Shown piece by piece: positions 46,468 through 55,982 of a stretch of 64,000 nt of DNA (the stretch's first letter is position 1; each line of letters opens with the position of its first letter). The DNA is taken from assembly GCA_001730095.1 (NCBI GenBank), contig MDLF01000074.1, positions 372,001 through 436,000 on the forward strand. Reading direction: 5' to 3'. Origin of the DNA: Rhodobacteraceae bacterium (ex Bugula neritina AB1) (lineage in GTDB: Bacteria; Pseudomonadota; Alphaproteobacteria; Rhodobacterales; Rhodobacteraceae). The notes beneath the pieces were generated by a model that saw only the letters and a list, made by a program, of their open reading frames with translations, made no database searches and was not told where the DNA came from. The position numbers and the translations under genes are program-made.

Positions 46468-47862
46468 ATGTCCGAGACCCGCACCGAAACCGACAGCTTT
46501 GGCCCGCTTGAGGTCCCTTCCAACAAATATTGGGGCGCGCAGACCCAGCGGTCGATCATGAATTTCCCGATCGGCTGGGAAAAACAGCCGGTTGCCATCG
46601 TGCGCGCGCTCGGCGTGATCAAGCAGGCCTGCGCCATGGCCAACAAGGCCTCGGGCAAGCTGGACCCCCGGATCGGCGACGCCGTCATCCAAGCGGCCAG
46701 CGAAGTGGTGGCCGGCAAGTTTGACGACAACTTCCCACTGGTGGTCTGGCAGACCGGTTCCGGTACCCAGTCCAACATGAACTCCAACGAGGTGATCGCC
46801 AACCGCGCGATTGAGATCCTCGGCGGCGTCATCGGCTCCAAGGACCCGGTGCACCCGAACGACCATTGCAACATGGGCCAGTCCTCTAACGACACTTTCC
46901 CCACCGCGATGCATATCGCCACCGCCATGATGGTGCGCGACGTGCTGGTGCCGGGTCTGACAAAACTGGCCGAAGGGCTGGAGGCCAAGTCGGAAGAGTT
47001 CAAGGACATTATCAAGATCGGCCGCACCCACACCCAGGATGCAACCCCGCTGACGCTGGGTCAGGAATTCGGGGGTTATGCGCATCAGATCCGTCAGGGC
47101 CTGTCCCGTGTCGAAGCAGCCATGCCCGGCATCTATGAGCTGGCACAGGGCGGCACCGCCGTCGGCACCGGCCTGAACACCCAGAAAGGCTGGGGCGAGA
47201 AGGTTGCCGCCAATATGGCCGAAATCACCGGTCTTCCCTTTGTCACCGCGCCCAACAAATTCGAAGCCCTGGCTGCGCATGACGCCATGGTGTTCCTGTC
47301 CGGCGCGCTCGCGACCATTGCGGGCAGCTGCTACAAGATCGCCAACGACATCCGCTTCCTCGGCTCCGGCCCGCGTTCGGGTCTGGGCGAACTGATTCTG
47401 CCGGAGAATGAGCCCGGCTCCTCGATCATGCCGGGCAAGGTGAACCCGACCCAGGCCGAAGCCCTGACCCAGGTGGCCGCCCATGTGATGGGGAACGACG
47501 CAGCAATCAAGTTCGCAGGCTCCCAAGGCCATTTCGAGCTGAACGTCTACAACCCGATGATGTCCTATAACCTCTTGCAGTCGATCCAGCTGCTGGGCGA
47601 TGCGGCGGACAGCTTTACCGCGCGGATGCTGAACGGCATCCAGGCCAATGAGCCGCGCATCGACAAGCTGATGAACGAAAGCCTGATGCTTGTCACCGCG
47701 TTGGCGCCGACCATCGGCTATGACAATGCCACCAAGGTTGCCAAGACCGCCCACAAAAACGGCACCACTCTGAAGGAGGAAGCCATCGCCCTTGGCTTTG
47801 TCGATGAGGCCACCTTTGATGCCGTGGTCCGCCCGGAGCAGATGATCGGACCCAAAGACTGA
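46468..47862 (+). CDS. fumC: Class II fumarase
   Basis: Cytosolic fumarate-malate hydratase of the TCA cycle, iron-independent. 464 residues: N-terminal [53 protein letters not shown], and the superfamily signature [15 protein letters not shown]. Normal length. AGAGAGG precedes the ATG at 46468. Its TGA overlaps the start of the DUF4169 gene (TGATG), so the two are translationally coupled. Confidence 0.97.
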   Translation: MSETRTETDSFGPLEVPSNKYWGAQTQRSIMNFPIGWEKQPVAIVRALGVIKQACAMANKASGKLDPRIGDAVIQAASEVVAGKFDDNFPLVVWQTGSGTQSNMNSNEVIANRAIEILGGVIGSKDPVHPNDHCNMGQSSNDTFPTAMHIATAMMVRDVLVPGLTKLAEGLEAKSEEFKDIIKIGRTHTQDATPLTLGQEFGGYAHQIRQGLSRVEAAMPGIYELAQGGTAVGTGLNTQKGWGEKVAANMAEITGLPFVTAPNKFEALAAHDAMVFLSGALATIAGSCYKIANDIRFLGSGPRSGLGELILPENEPGSSIMPGKVNPTQAEALTQVAAHVMGNDAAIKFAGSQGHFELNVYNPMMSYNLLQSIQLLGDAADSFTARMLNGIQANEPRIDKLMNESLMLVTALAPTIGYDNATKVAKTAHKNGTTLKEEAIALGFVDEATFDAVVRPEQMIGPKD

Positions 47863-48038
47863 TGGCAAAGCCGGTCAACCTGAACCGGTACAGAAAAGAA
47901 AAAGCGCGGGCCGAAAAGAAGGCCCGCGCTGACGAAAATGCCGTGACCTTCGGCCGGACCAAGGCCGAGAAGGATTTGGACAAGGCGCACAATGCGCAAG
48001 ACGTCCGGCGGCTGGACGACCATAAGCGCGACGAATGA
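47862..48038 (+). CDS. DUF4169 family protein
   Basis: 58 residues, highly charged: [20 protein letters not shown] then NAVTFGRTKAEKDLDKA, ending LDDHKRDE. This matches the DUF4169 pattern, a small alphaproteobacterial family of unknown role. Start overlaps the fumC stop by one base and its TGA overlaps the next ATG (ATGA), which supports a real gene in spite of its size. Confidence 0.85.
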   Translation: MAKPVNLNRYRKEKARAEKKARADENAVTFGRTKAEKDLDKAHNAQDVRRLDDHKRDE

Positions 48039-48253
48039 ACGCCCGCCCCAAGAAGCACTCACTGACGCTGCGTGGACACCGCACGTCAGTTTCGCTGGAG
48101 GATGACTTTTGGCATGCCTTCCGCGAGATCGCAGCGCAGGACGGCCGTGCGATCAACGAGTTGGCTGCCGAGATTGATGACAGCCGCGGCGGAGACTGCG
48201 GGCTGGCCTCTGCAATCCGACTGTTTGTACTGCGGCGGTTAAAAGCGCAGTGA
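48035..48253 (+). CDS. Ribbon-helix-helix domain protein
   Basis: 72 residues: a beta-strand region with RTSVSLEDDFWHAFREIAAQDGRAINELAAEID and a final helix LASAIRLFVLRRL match the RHH_4-type ribbon-helix-helix fold, so probably a DNA- or nucleic-acid-binding dimer. Overlaps the DUF4169 gene by 4 bp and completes the fumC-DUF4169-RHH unit. Target unknown. Confidence 0.85.
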   Translation: MNARPKKHSLTLRGHRTSVSLEDDFWHAFREIAAQDGRAINELAAEIDDSRGGDCGLASAIRLFVLRRLKAQ

Positions 48254-48301
48254 CCACATCCCGGCACCATAAAAACACTGCGCAATATCGCATTTTCGCG
48301 G

Positions 48302-49657
48302 CTACCTGGGCGACAGCTGCAGCCAGATCCCGTTCTTTGACCGTACGGTCAGATGCGCCACTGGCACAGGTGCCCTGTCCGCGACGGGTTCAACCCGGAA
48401 CCGGCGCAGGATCGTTGACAGCAGCAGCGGACCTTCCACCATCGCAAAACCCGCCCCGGTGCACACACGCGCACCCGCCGAAAACGGGATAAATGCATCG
48501 CGCTGGCACTGCTTGCCATTCTCCGTCTGCCACCGGCCCGGATCAAAGCCATCGGGATTGTCCCACAACCGCTCATGCCTGTGCAGATGCCAGGGGCTCA
48601 GAACCATTTGCGACCCTTTGGGAACGCTCCGGTTTCGCAACTGTTCCGGACAGGCGGCCTGGCGCACCATCATCGGAACAGGCGGGTAAAGCCGCAGGGT
48701 CTCGCGGAACACATCACGGCTGACCTTCAGCTTTGAAACTGCGGCAAAACTCTCATCCTCCAGCGCATCCGCCTCTGCGGCCAGCTTCTCCTGCCACTCC
48801 GGGTAAAGCGCCATCAGATACAGCGACCAGGCCAGAGCAGAGGCGCTGGTTTCATGGCCGGCAAGAAAGAAAATCGCCACCTGGTCCACCATCTCGGCCG
48901 CATCAAAGGTGCTGCCGGTTTCCGGGTCCCGGGTGGTCATGATCTTGGTCGCCAGATCGTCCGGCGCCTGCCCTGCCCCGATGGCCGCCATGCGTTCAGC
49001 CGTCAGCTGTGCGATCAGCGCCCGGATTTCCGTGGCATTCCTGCGGGTGCCGCGGCGGAAAAACCGCGGCATCCAGCGCGGCAGCGGCACAAAGGCCGCC
49101 AAATTCAGCAACGGCTGGCTGCGCTGATAATCCCGAAAGCCGGAAAAGACCTTTCCTGCCACCTCATGCTCGATCGGGATTGAAAACAGCGTGCGAAAAA
49201 TCACATCCGCTGCCGCATGCGATGTTTCTTCTTCAATTTCGACAGGCCCCCGGCGCCCCTCCAGACGCGCAACAGCGGCCTTTGCTGCGGCCCGCATGGC
49301 CGGGTAAGCATCTTTCAAACGCCCGCCCTCAAAAGCCGGATCAATAATCCGCCGCTGACGCTTCCAGTCGTCGCCGTTGGTCAGGAAAACCGAATTCCCC
49401 AACAGCGGCCTGAGCCCTTCTGCGATACGGTCGGATTTCGGAAAGTCGTCCGGGCGCTCCTTTAGCAGCAGTTTCACCAGATCCGGCTGATTGACCAGAA
49501 AAGAGCGAAAAAACGGCGTGCGAAACTCAGCCATCCAGGCACGGTACAGCTTGGCCGGCTGGGCGGAAAGAATGTCCTGGCGAAACAGCTTTGCATAACG
49601 CCAAAGCGAGACCCGCTCTGGTCGCGCGGGCGGTTTCGGCGGCATTGGGTGGCTCAT
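48302..49657 (-). CDS. Cytochrome P450
   Basis: Heme monooxygenase of 451 residues. Heme-binding loop FSAGARVCTG with proximal C399, the K-helix ETLRLYPP (ExxR), and the I-helix AGHETS oxygen-activation motif. It has the N-terminal WRYAKLFR region and GDDWKRQRRIIDPAF of the branch that resembles eukaryotic microsomal P450s; no membrane anchor is obvious. No ferredoxin or reductase gene lies nearby. Its ATG overlaps the stop of the upstream hydrolase-like gene by 4 bp (ATGA), so the two products probably act together. Confidence 0.95.
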   Translation of the reverse strand: MSHPMPPKPPARPERVSLWRYAKLFRQDILSAQPAKLYRAWMAEFRTPFFRSFLVNQPDLVKLLLKERPDDFPKSDRIAEGLRPLLGNSVFLTNGDDWKRQRRIIDPAFEGGRLKDAYPAMRAAAKAAVARLEGRRGPVEIEEETSHAAADVIFRTLFSIPIEHEVAGKVFSGFRDYQRSQPLLNLAAFVPLPRWMPRFFRRGTRRNATEIRALIAQLTAERMAAIGAGQAPDDLATKIMTTRDPETGSTFDAAEMVDQVAIFFLAGHETSASALAWSLYLMALYPEWQEKLAAEADALEDESFAAVSKLKVSRDVFRETLRLYPPVPMMVRQAACPEQLRNRSVPKGSQMVLSPWHLHRHERLWDNPDGFDPGRWQTENGKQCQRDAFIPFSAGARVCTGAGFAMVEGPLLLSTILRRFRVEPVADRAPVPVAHLTVRSKNGIWLQLSPR

Positions 49658-50904
49658 TCTGCGGCCACCGACGTGAATTTGGAAATTGGCAGGTCGATCC
49701 GGGAGCGGGACGGATTGCGGTCCCTGTAGCGGTCAGCCAGCGTCAGCGGCCCGGCGGTGATGCGGAAATAGTCATAGTCGCCAGGCCGGTCAAAGGCGCA
49801 TAGGTACTGAAAATGCAGCCGGAAGAACCGCCAGCGCAGCTGCCGCCACCGCTCCGGGCTGAGGGTCTGGGTGAAGGCGGCAGAGATCACCAGCGGCCAG
49901 CGCTTGCCTTTTGGTGCAACGCCGCTGACGGCCACAGGATCGCAAAGTGCAAAGGCACATCCATCACCGGGGGCGGTGACGTCCACCCAGGCAAGTTCCT
50001 CTCGCTGACAGAGGTATTGCAGATCGGTTCGCAACCGCAAAGCCCGCGGCAGAAATGACACCATTGGCACGACCTGACCCAGGCTCAGAAATCCCAAAGC
50101 CGGCCGGTCTGCGGGCAGCCCTGCGCGGATCAGATCCGCAAGGACAGACACCCCCAGATGCGCACCAGAGGAATGGCCAACGACCAGCACCTCGTCCAGT
50201 TCCTTGTCTTGCAGGGCCTCAGAGATCAGCTCACGGAACCGACGCATCCGGACCTCCAGCTCCGGCGCCATCTCCCCATGGTGGGCCGCCGTATGTGCGT
50301 AGTCATGCATCAGATAATACGCAAAAAACTTGCCGTCGCGTTTTTTGAACCAGTGCAGCAGCGCATATCCTGCCCCCAGCCCCGGCACGCTGCACAGGAG
50401 CGCTGCAAGGGAACCGCCCAGCCCAGCGAGACCGGCCAGCAGGCCCAAAGCCTGCGCCACGCCCCAGGCCAGAAGCAGCGCCAGAATCGCCTGCACCAGC
50501 AGCATGCCGACCGGGTAAAGTGCCGCTATCACCGGTCCCTTGCGAAGCCGCATCAGCCGCCGCAATGCACCGGAAGAGATATAGATCCAAGCGGTCCGCA
50601 GCAGCTGCCAGTAGGTGCCCGGAATCGTGGCCTCCATACTGCCGCGGACGATATCGGACCAGACCAGTACCTCGAGGTCAGTTTCCACCCGCATCCCGTC
50701 CATCTCTGCGGTGGCATGCCAGCCATAGGGGCCCTTGGTCCGTTTCGCGGCCAGAGCAAGGCTGTAGCCGGAAATCATGGCCTGCTCGGCCCCTTCCTTG
50801 CGGTACAGCTCGCGGTATCGGCGCGGATGAATCGGATCATAGCCGGGGATGTAAAACACCCGCCGCCTGCGCACCTTTTGTTGTTTGGAACCGGTTTGAT
50901 CCAC
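49654..50904 (-). CDS. Membrane-associated alpha/beta-hydrolase-like protein coupled to the P450
   Basis: About 416 residues. RRRRVFYIPGYDPIHPRRYRELY begins a fold with two or three hydrophobic helices in the middle (GPVIAALYPVGMLLVQAILALLLAWGVAQALG and SLAALLCSVPGLGAGYALL), followed by a nucleophile elbow VLVVGHSSGAHLGVSVL as in serine hydrolases. Substrate unknown. I use the GTG at 50902-50904; a GTG at 50872-50874 and a TTG at 50946 are alternatives, so the N-terminus is uncertain by about 14 residues either way. Confidence 0.75.
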   Translation of the reverse strand: MDQTGSKQQKVRRRRVFYIPGYDPIHPRRYRELYRKEGAEQAMISGYSLALAAKRTKGPYGWHATAEMDGMRVETDLEVLVWSDIVRGSMEATIPGTYWQLLRTAWIYISSGALRRLMRLRKGPVIAALYPVGMLLVQAILALLLAWGVAQALGLLAGLAGLGGSLAALLCSVPGLGAGYALLHWFKKRDGKFFAYYLMHDYAHTAAHHGEMAPELEVRMRRFRELISEALQDKELDEVLVVGHSSGAHLGVSVLADLIRAGLPADRPALGFLSLGQVVPMVSFLPRALRLRTDLQYLCQREELAWVDVTAPGDGCAFALCDPVAVSGVAPKGKRWPLVISAAFTQTLSPERWRQLRWRFFRLHFQYLCAFDRPGDYDYFRITAGPLTLADRYRDRNPSRSRIDLPISKFTSVAAE

Positions 50905-50975
50905 GCTGACCTGCTCTGCCTTTCTGCCGTCAGAATAGCAGTGCAATCCGGCAAGAGTAAGGCCGGGAAGCTACC

Positions 50976-51001
50976 GAAAAAAGGGGCCTTGCGGCCCCTT
51001 T
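50976..51001 (-). terminator. Terminator of ccdA
   Basis: AAAGGGGCC / GGCCCCTTT, 9-bp stem with a 4-nt loop; on the minus strand a T-run follows. Confidence 0.85.
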
Positions 51002-51014
51002 GCATCGTTGCGTG

Positions 51015-51767
51015 TTACCCTAGCGCTGCCAGCGCCGGGAAAGTCTCCAACAACCACCAGGAGAAAGTGGTGAACAATCCGGTGACCAGCATGATGCCGA
51101 CAACCAGCAGCAGGCCGCCCATCACCTTTTCGATCATCCCCATGTGGCGCTTCATCTTGTTCATCAGCGTCATTGACCGGTTGAGGAACATGGCAGCCAG
51201 CAGGAACGGAATGCCCAGACCGGCGGCATAGACGCCCAGCAGAATGGTGCCACGGCTGACCGAGGCCTCAGAGGCCGCCAGAGACAGGATCGCACCCAAC
51301 TGCGGGCCGATGCAGGGCGTCCAGCCAAAGGCAAAAGCAAGGCCCAGCACATATGCGCCCAAGGCAGAGCCGCCGGATTCGCCTGCCTCCATCCGGGCCT
51401 CGCGATCCAACAGCGGAATGCGAAAAACCGACAGAAAGTGCAGCCCGAAGACAATGACCACAACACCTGAGATCTGGGCAAAAAGCTCCTGATTTTTCAG
51501 TACAAATGCGCCAAAGGCCGAGGCCGTGAACCCCAGCAGCAGAAACACTGTGGACAGCCCCATCACAAAGAACAATGCCGCGATGGTCGCCTTGCGGCGG
51601 GCCGCAGCGGTGCCTTGCATCTCGCCGATGGTGACGCCGCTCATATAAGCCAGATAAGGCGGCACGATCGGCAGGACGCAGGGTGACAGAAAGCTGATCA
51701 CGCCGCCCAGCAGCGCCACCAACATGGCAGGGAGAAGCCCTGCGTCTATGATCTCGATTCCAAACAT
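51015..51767 (-). CDS. ccdA: Cytochrome c biogenesis protein CcdA
   Basis: Inner-membrane thiol carrier of 250 residues that passes electrons from cytoplasmic thioredoxin to periplasmic partners. Redox cysteines C30 (SFLSPCVLPIVPPYLAYMSG) and C152 (GWTPCIGPQLG) sit in the two symmetric halves; six hydrophobic helices in all. Start at the ATG at 51765-51767; the open frame beyond that is not CcdA-like. Divergent from tusA. Confidence 0.93.
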   Translation of the reverse strand: MFGIEIIDAGLLPAMLVALLGGVISFLSPCVLPIVPPYLAYMSGVTIGEMQGTAAARRKATIAALFFVMGLSTVFLLLGFTASAFGAFVLKNQELFAQISGVVVIVFGLHFLSVFRIPLLDREARMEAGESGGSALGAYVLGLAFAFGWTPCIGPQLGAILSLAASEASVSRGTILLGVYAAGLGIPFLLAAMFLNRSMTLMNKMKRHMGMIEKVMGGLLLVVGIMLVTGLFTTFSWWLLETFPALAALG

Positions 51768-51861
51768 GTCCCAACACTTATGCCAGCTTCGGACCAACGT
51801 CACGGGGACGGCTGGTCACAACCTTGTGGACAGCATGAAACATCCCGATTATCTGGAAACC

Positions 51862-52095
51862 ATGAGCGAGATCAAAGAGACACTGGATGCCATCGGGCTG
51901 CTGTGCCCCCTGCCCGTCCTAAAGGCCCGCAAGCGGCTGAAATCGCTGCAACCCGGCCAGATTCTGGAACTGTTGGCGGATGATCCTGCGGCCGTGATTG
52001 ATGTGCCGCATTTCTGCCATGAGGCCGGTCATGAATTTTTAGGCCACAGCGACGGCGCGGGCCACCAGATCTATCTGATCCGCAAGGGTAGCTGA
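51862..52095 (+). CDS. TusA-family sulfurtransferase-like protein
   Basis: 77 residues, with the persulfide-bearing cysteine in IGLLCPLPVLKARKRLKSL (C15) and the family's central VIDVPHFCHEAGHEFL. TusA carries sulfur for tRNA thiolation and molybdenum cofactor synthesis. The ATG at 51862 gives the usual length; an upstream ATG at 51835 adds nine residues. Divergent from ccdA, a thiol-disulfide exchange protein. Confidence 0.88.
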   Translation: MSEIKETLDAIGLLCPLPVLKARKRLKSLQPGQILELLADDPAAVIDVPHFCHEAGHEFLGHSDGAGHQIYLIRKGS

Positions 52096-52250
52096 CCACA
52101 AGCAGAGCCGGACTCCTCGTGCTGCGGGACGGTCGGAGGTTATTGCGAATTCCGGCTCGGGAAACACATGTTTTGCGAAGCTTTTCCTGTGCCGGGAAAC
52201 GGCTGTAGCAAGCCAGGTTATCAATTTCAGCGCAGACGCAGCGCGCAAAG

Positions 52251-52280
52251 AAAAAGGCAGGCCCAACGGCCTGCCTTTTT
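52251..52280. terminator. Terminator of rne (bidirectional)
   Basis: AAAAAGGCAGGCC / GGCCTGCCTTTTT, perfect 13-bp stem with a 4-nt loop; A- and T-runs on both sides suit both strands. Confidence 0.92.
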
Positions 52281-52299
52281 CTTAACTTGTCTATCGGCT

Positions 52300-55200
52300 T
52301 CAGCCGCCCATCGACCACCAGCCGCGGCGCTTGGGCTTGGGCGGGGCAGCCGGTTCCGGCTGTGCTTCAGCAGCGGCCAGCGCAGGCTCAGGCTCAGGCT
52401 GCTTTTCCTGCGGTACCGCAGCAGGTTCAGCAGATGCTGCCTCCTCTGTGACAGGTTCGTCAGCGACAGGTTCGTCAGCAGCGGGCGCATCAGCTTCGTC
52501 AGCGACGGGCTCTGCTTTGACCTCAGACACTGCCTCGGCAGCTTCTTCTGCGCTCTCTTCAGAGGCGCCTTCAGCCTCTGCAGGGGCTTCCAGCTGCACC
52601 GGGGCCTCCTCTTGCGCAGTTGCCGCTTCGGCCTCTTTGGTGACTTCAGATGCAGCAACGGATCCCGATGCAACTTCTGCGGCCTCTGTCACCGGCGCTT
52701 CAGCGGCATCAGCAGCTGCGGCTGGTTCTTCAGAAGGTTCAGTCGACACGGCCTCTTGGGTTGCGGCCTCTGCGGCTGCGGCGTCTTCACCGGTAGCGGC
52801 TTCTGTCTCCGCAGGCTTGGCCTTCGGCTTGCGCGAACGGGTACGGGTGCGCGAGCGTTTCTTCTCCTTCACCTCTTCCGCAGGCGCGTCCTCGCCTTCA
52901 GCAGCGGCCTCGGATGGCTCGGCAGCCTCTTCCTTGGTCTGCTTCTGATCATCAGATGTCTCGTCACCGCTCTCACTGGTCTCGCCGGTCTCACCGTTCT
53001 GAGACTGCTCACCATTGCCGCCCTTCCGACGGCGCCGACGACGGCGCTTACGCTTCGGCTTATCGTCCTGCGCGGCCTCCTCAGCTGGGGTTTCAACCTC
53101 TGCAACAACAGCGGTCTCTTCCTCGTCCTGGCTGGCTTCCTCTGCGTCCACCTGATCCATGATCGACGTATCCACAGAAACCACCGGCGCAGTCGCCACC
53201 GGGATGGTACGCGAAGCGGTCTTGAATTTCTCCAGAACGAAGTCCGGGCTGACCAGATGCGCGTCACCTTCGATGCGCACGGACAGGCCATAACGCGCCT
53301 CGATCTGGGCGATATGCTCGCGCTTCTGGTTCATCAGGAAATTGGCGATGGAGACCGGGCAGCGCACCAGCACTTCGCGCGAGCGGCGGCGGGTGCCCTC
53401 TTCCTCGATCTGGCGCAGGATCGACAGCGCCATCGAGTCGTCCGAGCGGATCAGGCCGGTGCCGTGGCAATGGGCACAGGGCGCCGTGGTCGCCTCGATC
53501 ATGCCGGGGCGCAGGCGCTGGCGCGACATTTCCATCAGGCCAAAGCCCGAGATGCGGCCCACCTGAATGCGGGCGCGGTCGGTCTTCAGCTTGTCCTTCA
53601 TCCGCTTTTCAACGGCGGCGTTGTTCTTGCGCTCGTCCATATCGATGAAATCGATGACGATCAGACCGGCAAGGTCGCGCAGACGCAGCTGGCGCGCCAC
53701 CTCTTCAGCGGCTTCCAGGTTGGTGTTGAGCGCGGTTTCCTCGATCGAACCCTGTTTGGTGGCCCGGCCAGAGTTTACGTCAATGGCCACCAGCGCTTCG
53801 GTCACACCAATCACGATGTAGCCGCCGGACTTTAGCTGCACGGTCGGGTTGAACATGCCCGCCAGGTAGCTTTCGACCTGAAAGCGTGCAAACAGCGGCA
53901 GCGCTTCCTGGTAGTGTTTCACATTCTTTGCGTGGGACGGCATGATCATTTTCATGAAGTCCTTGGCGATGCGGTAACCGCGGTCGCCTTCCACCAGCAC
54001 CTCGTCGATCTCGCGACTGTAAAGATCGCGGATCGAGCGTTTGATCAGGTCGCCCTCTTCATAGATCTTTGCCGGTGCAATGGATTGCAGCGTCAGCTCG
54101 CGGATCTGTTCCCACATGCGCTGCAGGTATTCATAGTCGCGTTTGATCTCGGACTTTGTGCGTTTGGCACCGGCAGTCCGCACAATCAGGCCCGCGCCAG
54201 TCGGAACGTCCAGCTCGGTTGCGATATCCTTCAGCTTCTTGCGGTCCGCAGCGTTGGTGATCTTGCGGGAAATGCCGCCCCCACGAGCGGTGTTCGGCAT
54301 CAGCACGCAGTAACGGCCTGCCAGCGAAAGATAGGTGGTCAGGGCTGCGCCCTTGTTGCCGCGCTCTTCCTTGACAACCTGCACCAGCAGGACCTGGCGG
54401 ACCTTGATGACTTCCTGGATCTTGTAGCGGCGCGGGCGCGGTTTGCGCGGCGGGCGGATGTCGTCGCTGTCATCTTCGTCAGCAACCGACTCGATGTTTT
54501 CATCCTTGGAGGTGGCATCGGCGCGGCGCGCGACATCGCTGTCGTCGTCGTCGCCATCGTCGCTGTCACCCGATGGCGCAGAAGCTTCAGCGTCCGCAGT
54601 TTCATCAGCCGCAGTTTCGCTGGTTTCAGAAGCACTTGCTTCGGCCTGTTCCGCGCTTTCGGTTTCTGCATCAGCAGCAACGTCTTGCGCAGGAGCGGCC
54701 ACGTCTTCGGCTTCCGCTTCGGTCTCTGATGCGTCGGCTTCAGCAGGCGCGTCTGCAGCTTCGACTTCCGCCGCCTTGGCAGGAGCTTCTGTCTCTTCCG
54801 GTTCTTCCACCGGTGTCTCTGCCACAGTCTCCATCGGCGAAGATCCCTCAGGAACTTCTGCCAGATCCGCTGCCGGATCACCGGTGGCTTCGGTGCTGTC
54901 GGTCAGGTCAATGGTTTCCATTCCGGCAATTTCTGCCGGCTGGCCATCCGCAGCTTCGACTTCCTTGGTCTCGACCACATCATCTGATGTTGCCTTGGCC
55001 GCTTTGGCCGAAGATTTGGACCGGCGGGCCCGTTTCGGCTTGGCCGGTTTGGACTCTTCTTCCTCGTCGCGGGCGCGCATCGCCTCGGCATAGGCGCGCT
55101 CTTCTTCCATCAGCGCTTCACGGTCGGCAACCGGGATCTGGTAATAATCCGGGTGGATTTCCGAAAACGCCAAGAAGCCATGGCGGTTGCCGCCATAGTC

Positions 55201-55377
55201 CACAAAGGCCGCCTGCAAAGACGGTTCGACGCGGGTTACTTTTGCAAGGTAAATATTGCCAGCAAGCTGGCGTTTGTTTTCGGATTCAAAGTCAAATTCC
55301 TCAACCTTGTTTCCGTCGACCACCACAACGCGGGTTTCTTCCGCGTGGGTGGCATCGATAAGCATTTTCTTAGCCAT
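52300..55377 (-). CDS. rne: Ribonuclease E
   Basis: Endonuclease core of the RNA degradosome, 1025 residues. The S1 domain starts near residue 37 (YLAKVTRVEPSLQAAFVDYGGNRHGFLAF) and is interrupted at about residues 95-315 by a 220-residue acidic Glu/Ala/Asp-rich insert before resuming at RRYKIQEVIKVRQVLLVQVV. The catalytic core has D533 and D576 (43 apart, as in E. coli) and Zn-link cysteines C634 and C637 (CAHC). The C-terminal 300 residues are disordered, acidic, with KRKRRRRRRRK and a final PKPKRRGWWSMGG. ATG at 55377 follows GGAAAC. Confidence 0.96.
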   Translation of the reverse strand: MAKKMLIDATHAEETRVVVVDGNKVEEFDFESENKRQLAGNIYLAKVTRVEPSLQAAFVDYGGNRHGFLAFSEIHPDYYQIPVADREALMEEERAYAEAMRARDEEEESKPAKPKRARRSKSSAKAAKATSDDVVETKEVEAADGQPAEIAGMETIDLTDSTEATGDPAADLAEVPEGSSPMETVAETPVEEPEETEAPAKAAEVEAADAPAEADASETEAEAEDVAAPAQDVAADAETESAEQAEASASETSETAADETADAEASAPSGDSDDGDDDDSDVARRADATSKDENIESVADEDDSDDIRPPRKPRPRRYKIQEVIKVRQVLLVQVVKEERGNKGAALTTYLSLAGRYCVLMPNTARGGGISRKITNAADRKKLKDIATELDVPTGAGLIVRTAGAKRTKSEIKRDYEYLQRMWEQIRELTLQSIAPAKIYEEGDLIKRSIRDLYSREIDEVLVEGDRGYRIAKDFMKMIMPSHAKNVKHYQEALPLFARFQVESYLAGMFNPTVQLKSGGYIVIGVTEALVAIDVNSGRATKQGSIEETALNTNLEAAEEVARQLRLRDLAGLIVIDFIDMDERKNNAAVEKRMKDKLKTDRARIQVGRISGFGLMEMSRQRLRPGMIEATTAPCAHCHGTGLIRSDDSMALSILRQIEEEGTRRRSREVLVRCPVSIANFLMNQKREHIAQIEARYGLSVRIEGDAHLVSPDFVLEKFKTASRTIPVATAPVVSVDTSIMDQVDAEEASQDEEETAVVAEVETPAEEAAQDDKPKRKRRRRRRRKGGNGEQSQNGETGETSESGDETSDDQKQTKEEAAEPSEAAAEGEDAPAEEVKEKKRSRTRTRSRKPKAKPAETEAATGEDAAAAEAATQEAVSTEPSEEPAAAADAAEAPVTEAAEVASGSVAASEVTKEAEAATAQEEAPVQLEAPAEAEGASEESAEEAAEAVSEVKAEPVADEADAPAADEPVADEPVTEEAASAEPAAVPQEKQPEPEPALAAAEAQPEPAAPPKPKRRGWWSMGG

Positions 55378-55845
55378 GTTTCCTTGGTGCACCTGCCCTG
55401 TGCGCCCGCAAGCTCTCTGCTTCCAGGCGGCCGCGCGCGTTTCGGGTGGTGTCTTGTCAGGGCGATCTTGGACGGCGTGGTGCAGCAGGTGGTCCCTGGG
55501 ACGCAGCAGGTGGTCCCGGGTTTCACGCCCGGCCTTCCTGCCTCAGTGCTCATCGCTCTCGCGCGCGTCATCGCGGTTCTTCTCCGGCAGGCGGGTGTAT
55601 CCCGGGCCTACCCTATTATCCCTTCACCAGATAGAGACCGGTTTGGGCGCTAAACTGCCCCCTGGTTCAGAGGGCCAATCGGCCTGGCTGCAGCTTTCTC
55701 GGATCGTGCCGGACAAAAGCCAAAACCAGCGAAACTCATCAGAACGGGCGAAACCAAATGCCGGTTTCCGGCCCGTTTGGTCAGCATAAGGCCTGTGGAT
55801 AGGTAATGACAATGGCCATTCGACTCTGCAGTGCCTTAAAATGCA
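55378..55845 (-). promoter_or_regulatory. Long upstream region of rne with a direct repeat
   Basis: No gene is seen in this stretch. GCAGCAGGTGGTCCC occurs twice (55482-55496 and 55503-55517, 21 bp apart), 105-140 bp before rne. A CCGGG/CCCGG hairpin lies at 55516-55532. In other bacteria the rne leader carries autoregulatory hairpins; that role here is only a suggestion. Confidence 0.45.
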
Positions 55846-55874
55846 AACAGCTCGCCTGTAGCAGGCAAGCTGTT
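55846..55874 (-). terminator. Terminator-like hairpin after the dctD-type gene
   Basis: AACAGCT-c-GCCTG / CAGGC-a-AGCTGTT, 12 bp with one mismatch and a 3-nt loop; on the minus strand TTTGCATTTT follows. It lies about 110 bp after the response regulator stop. Confidence 0.65.
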
Positions 55875-55982
55875 AATTTCAGGTTATAATTTCAGGCATG
55901 ACCCGAAAATGATGCAGGCTCCGGCACGCTGTTCAGGCGGGTTTCCCGCTGCAGGGCGCGCCCGAGCGCAAAGCCATCAGGC

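Noticed and set aside
46360-47868. Minus-strand open frame of 502 codons opposite fumC
   Set aside because: Entirely antisense to a complete fumarase.
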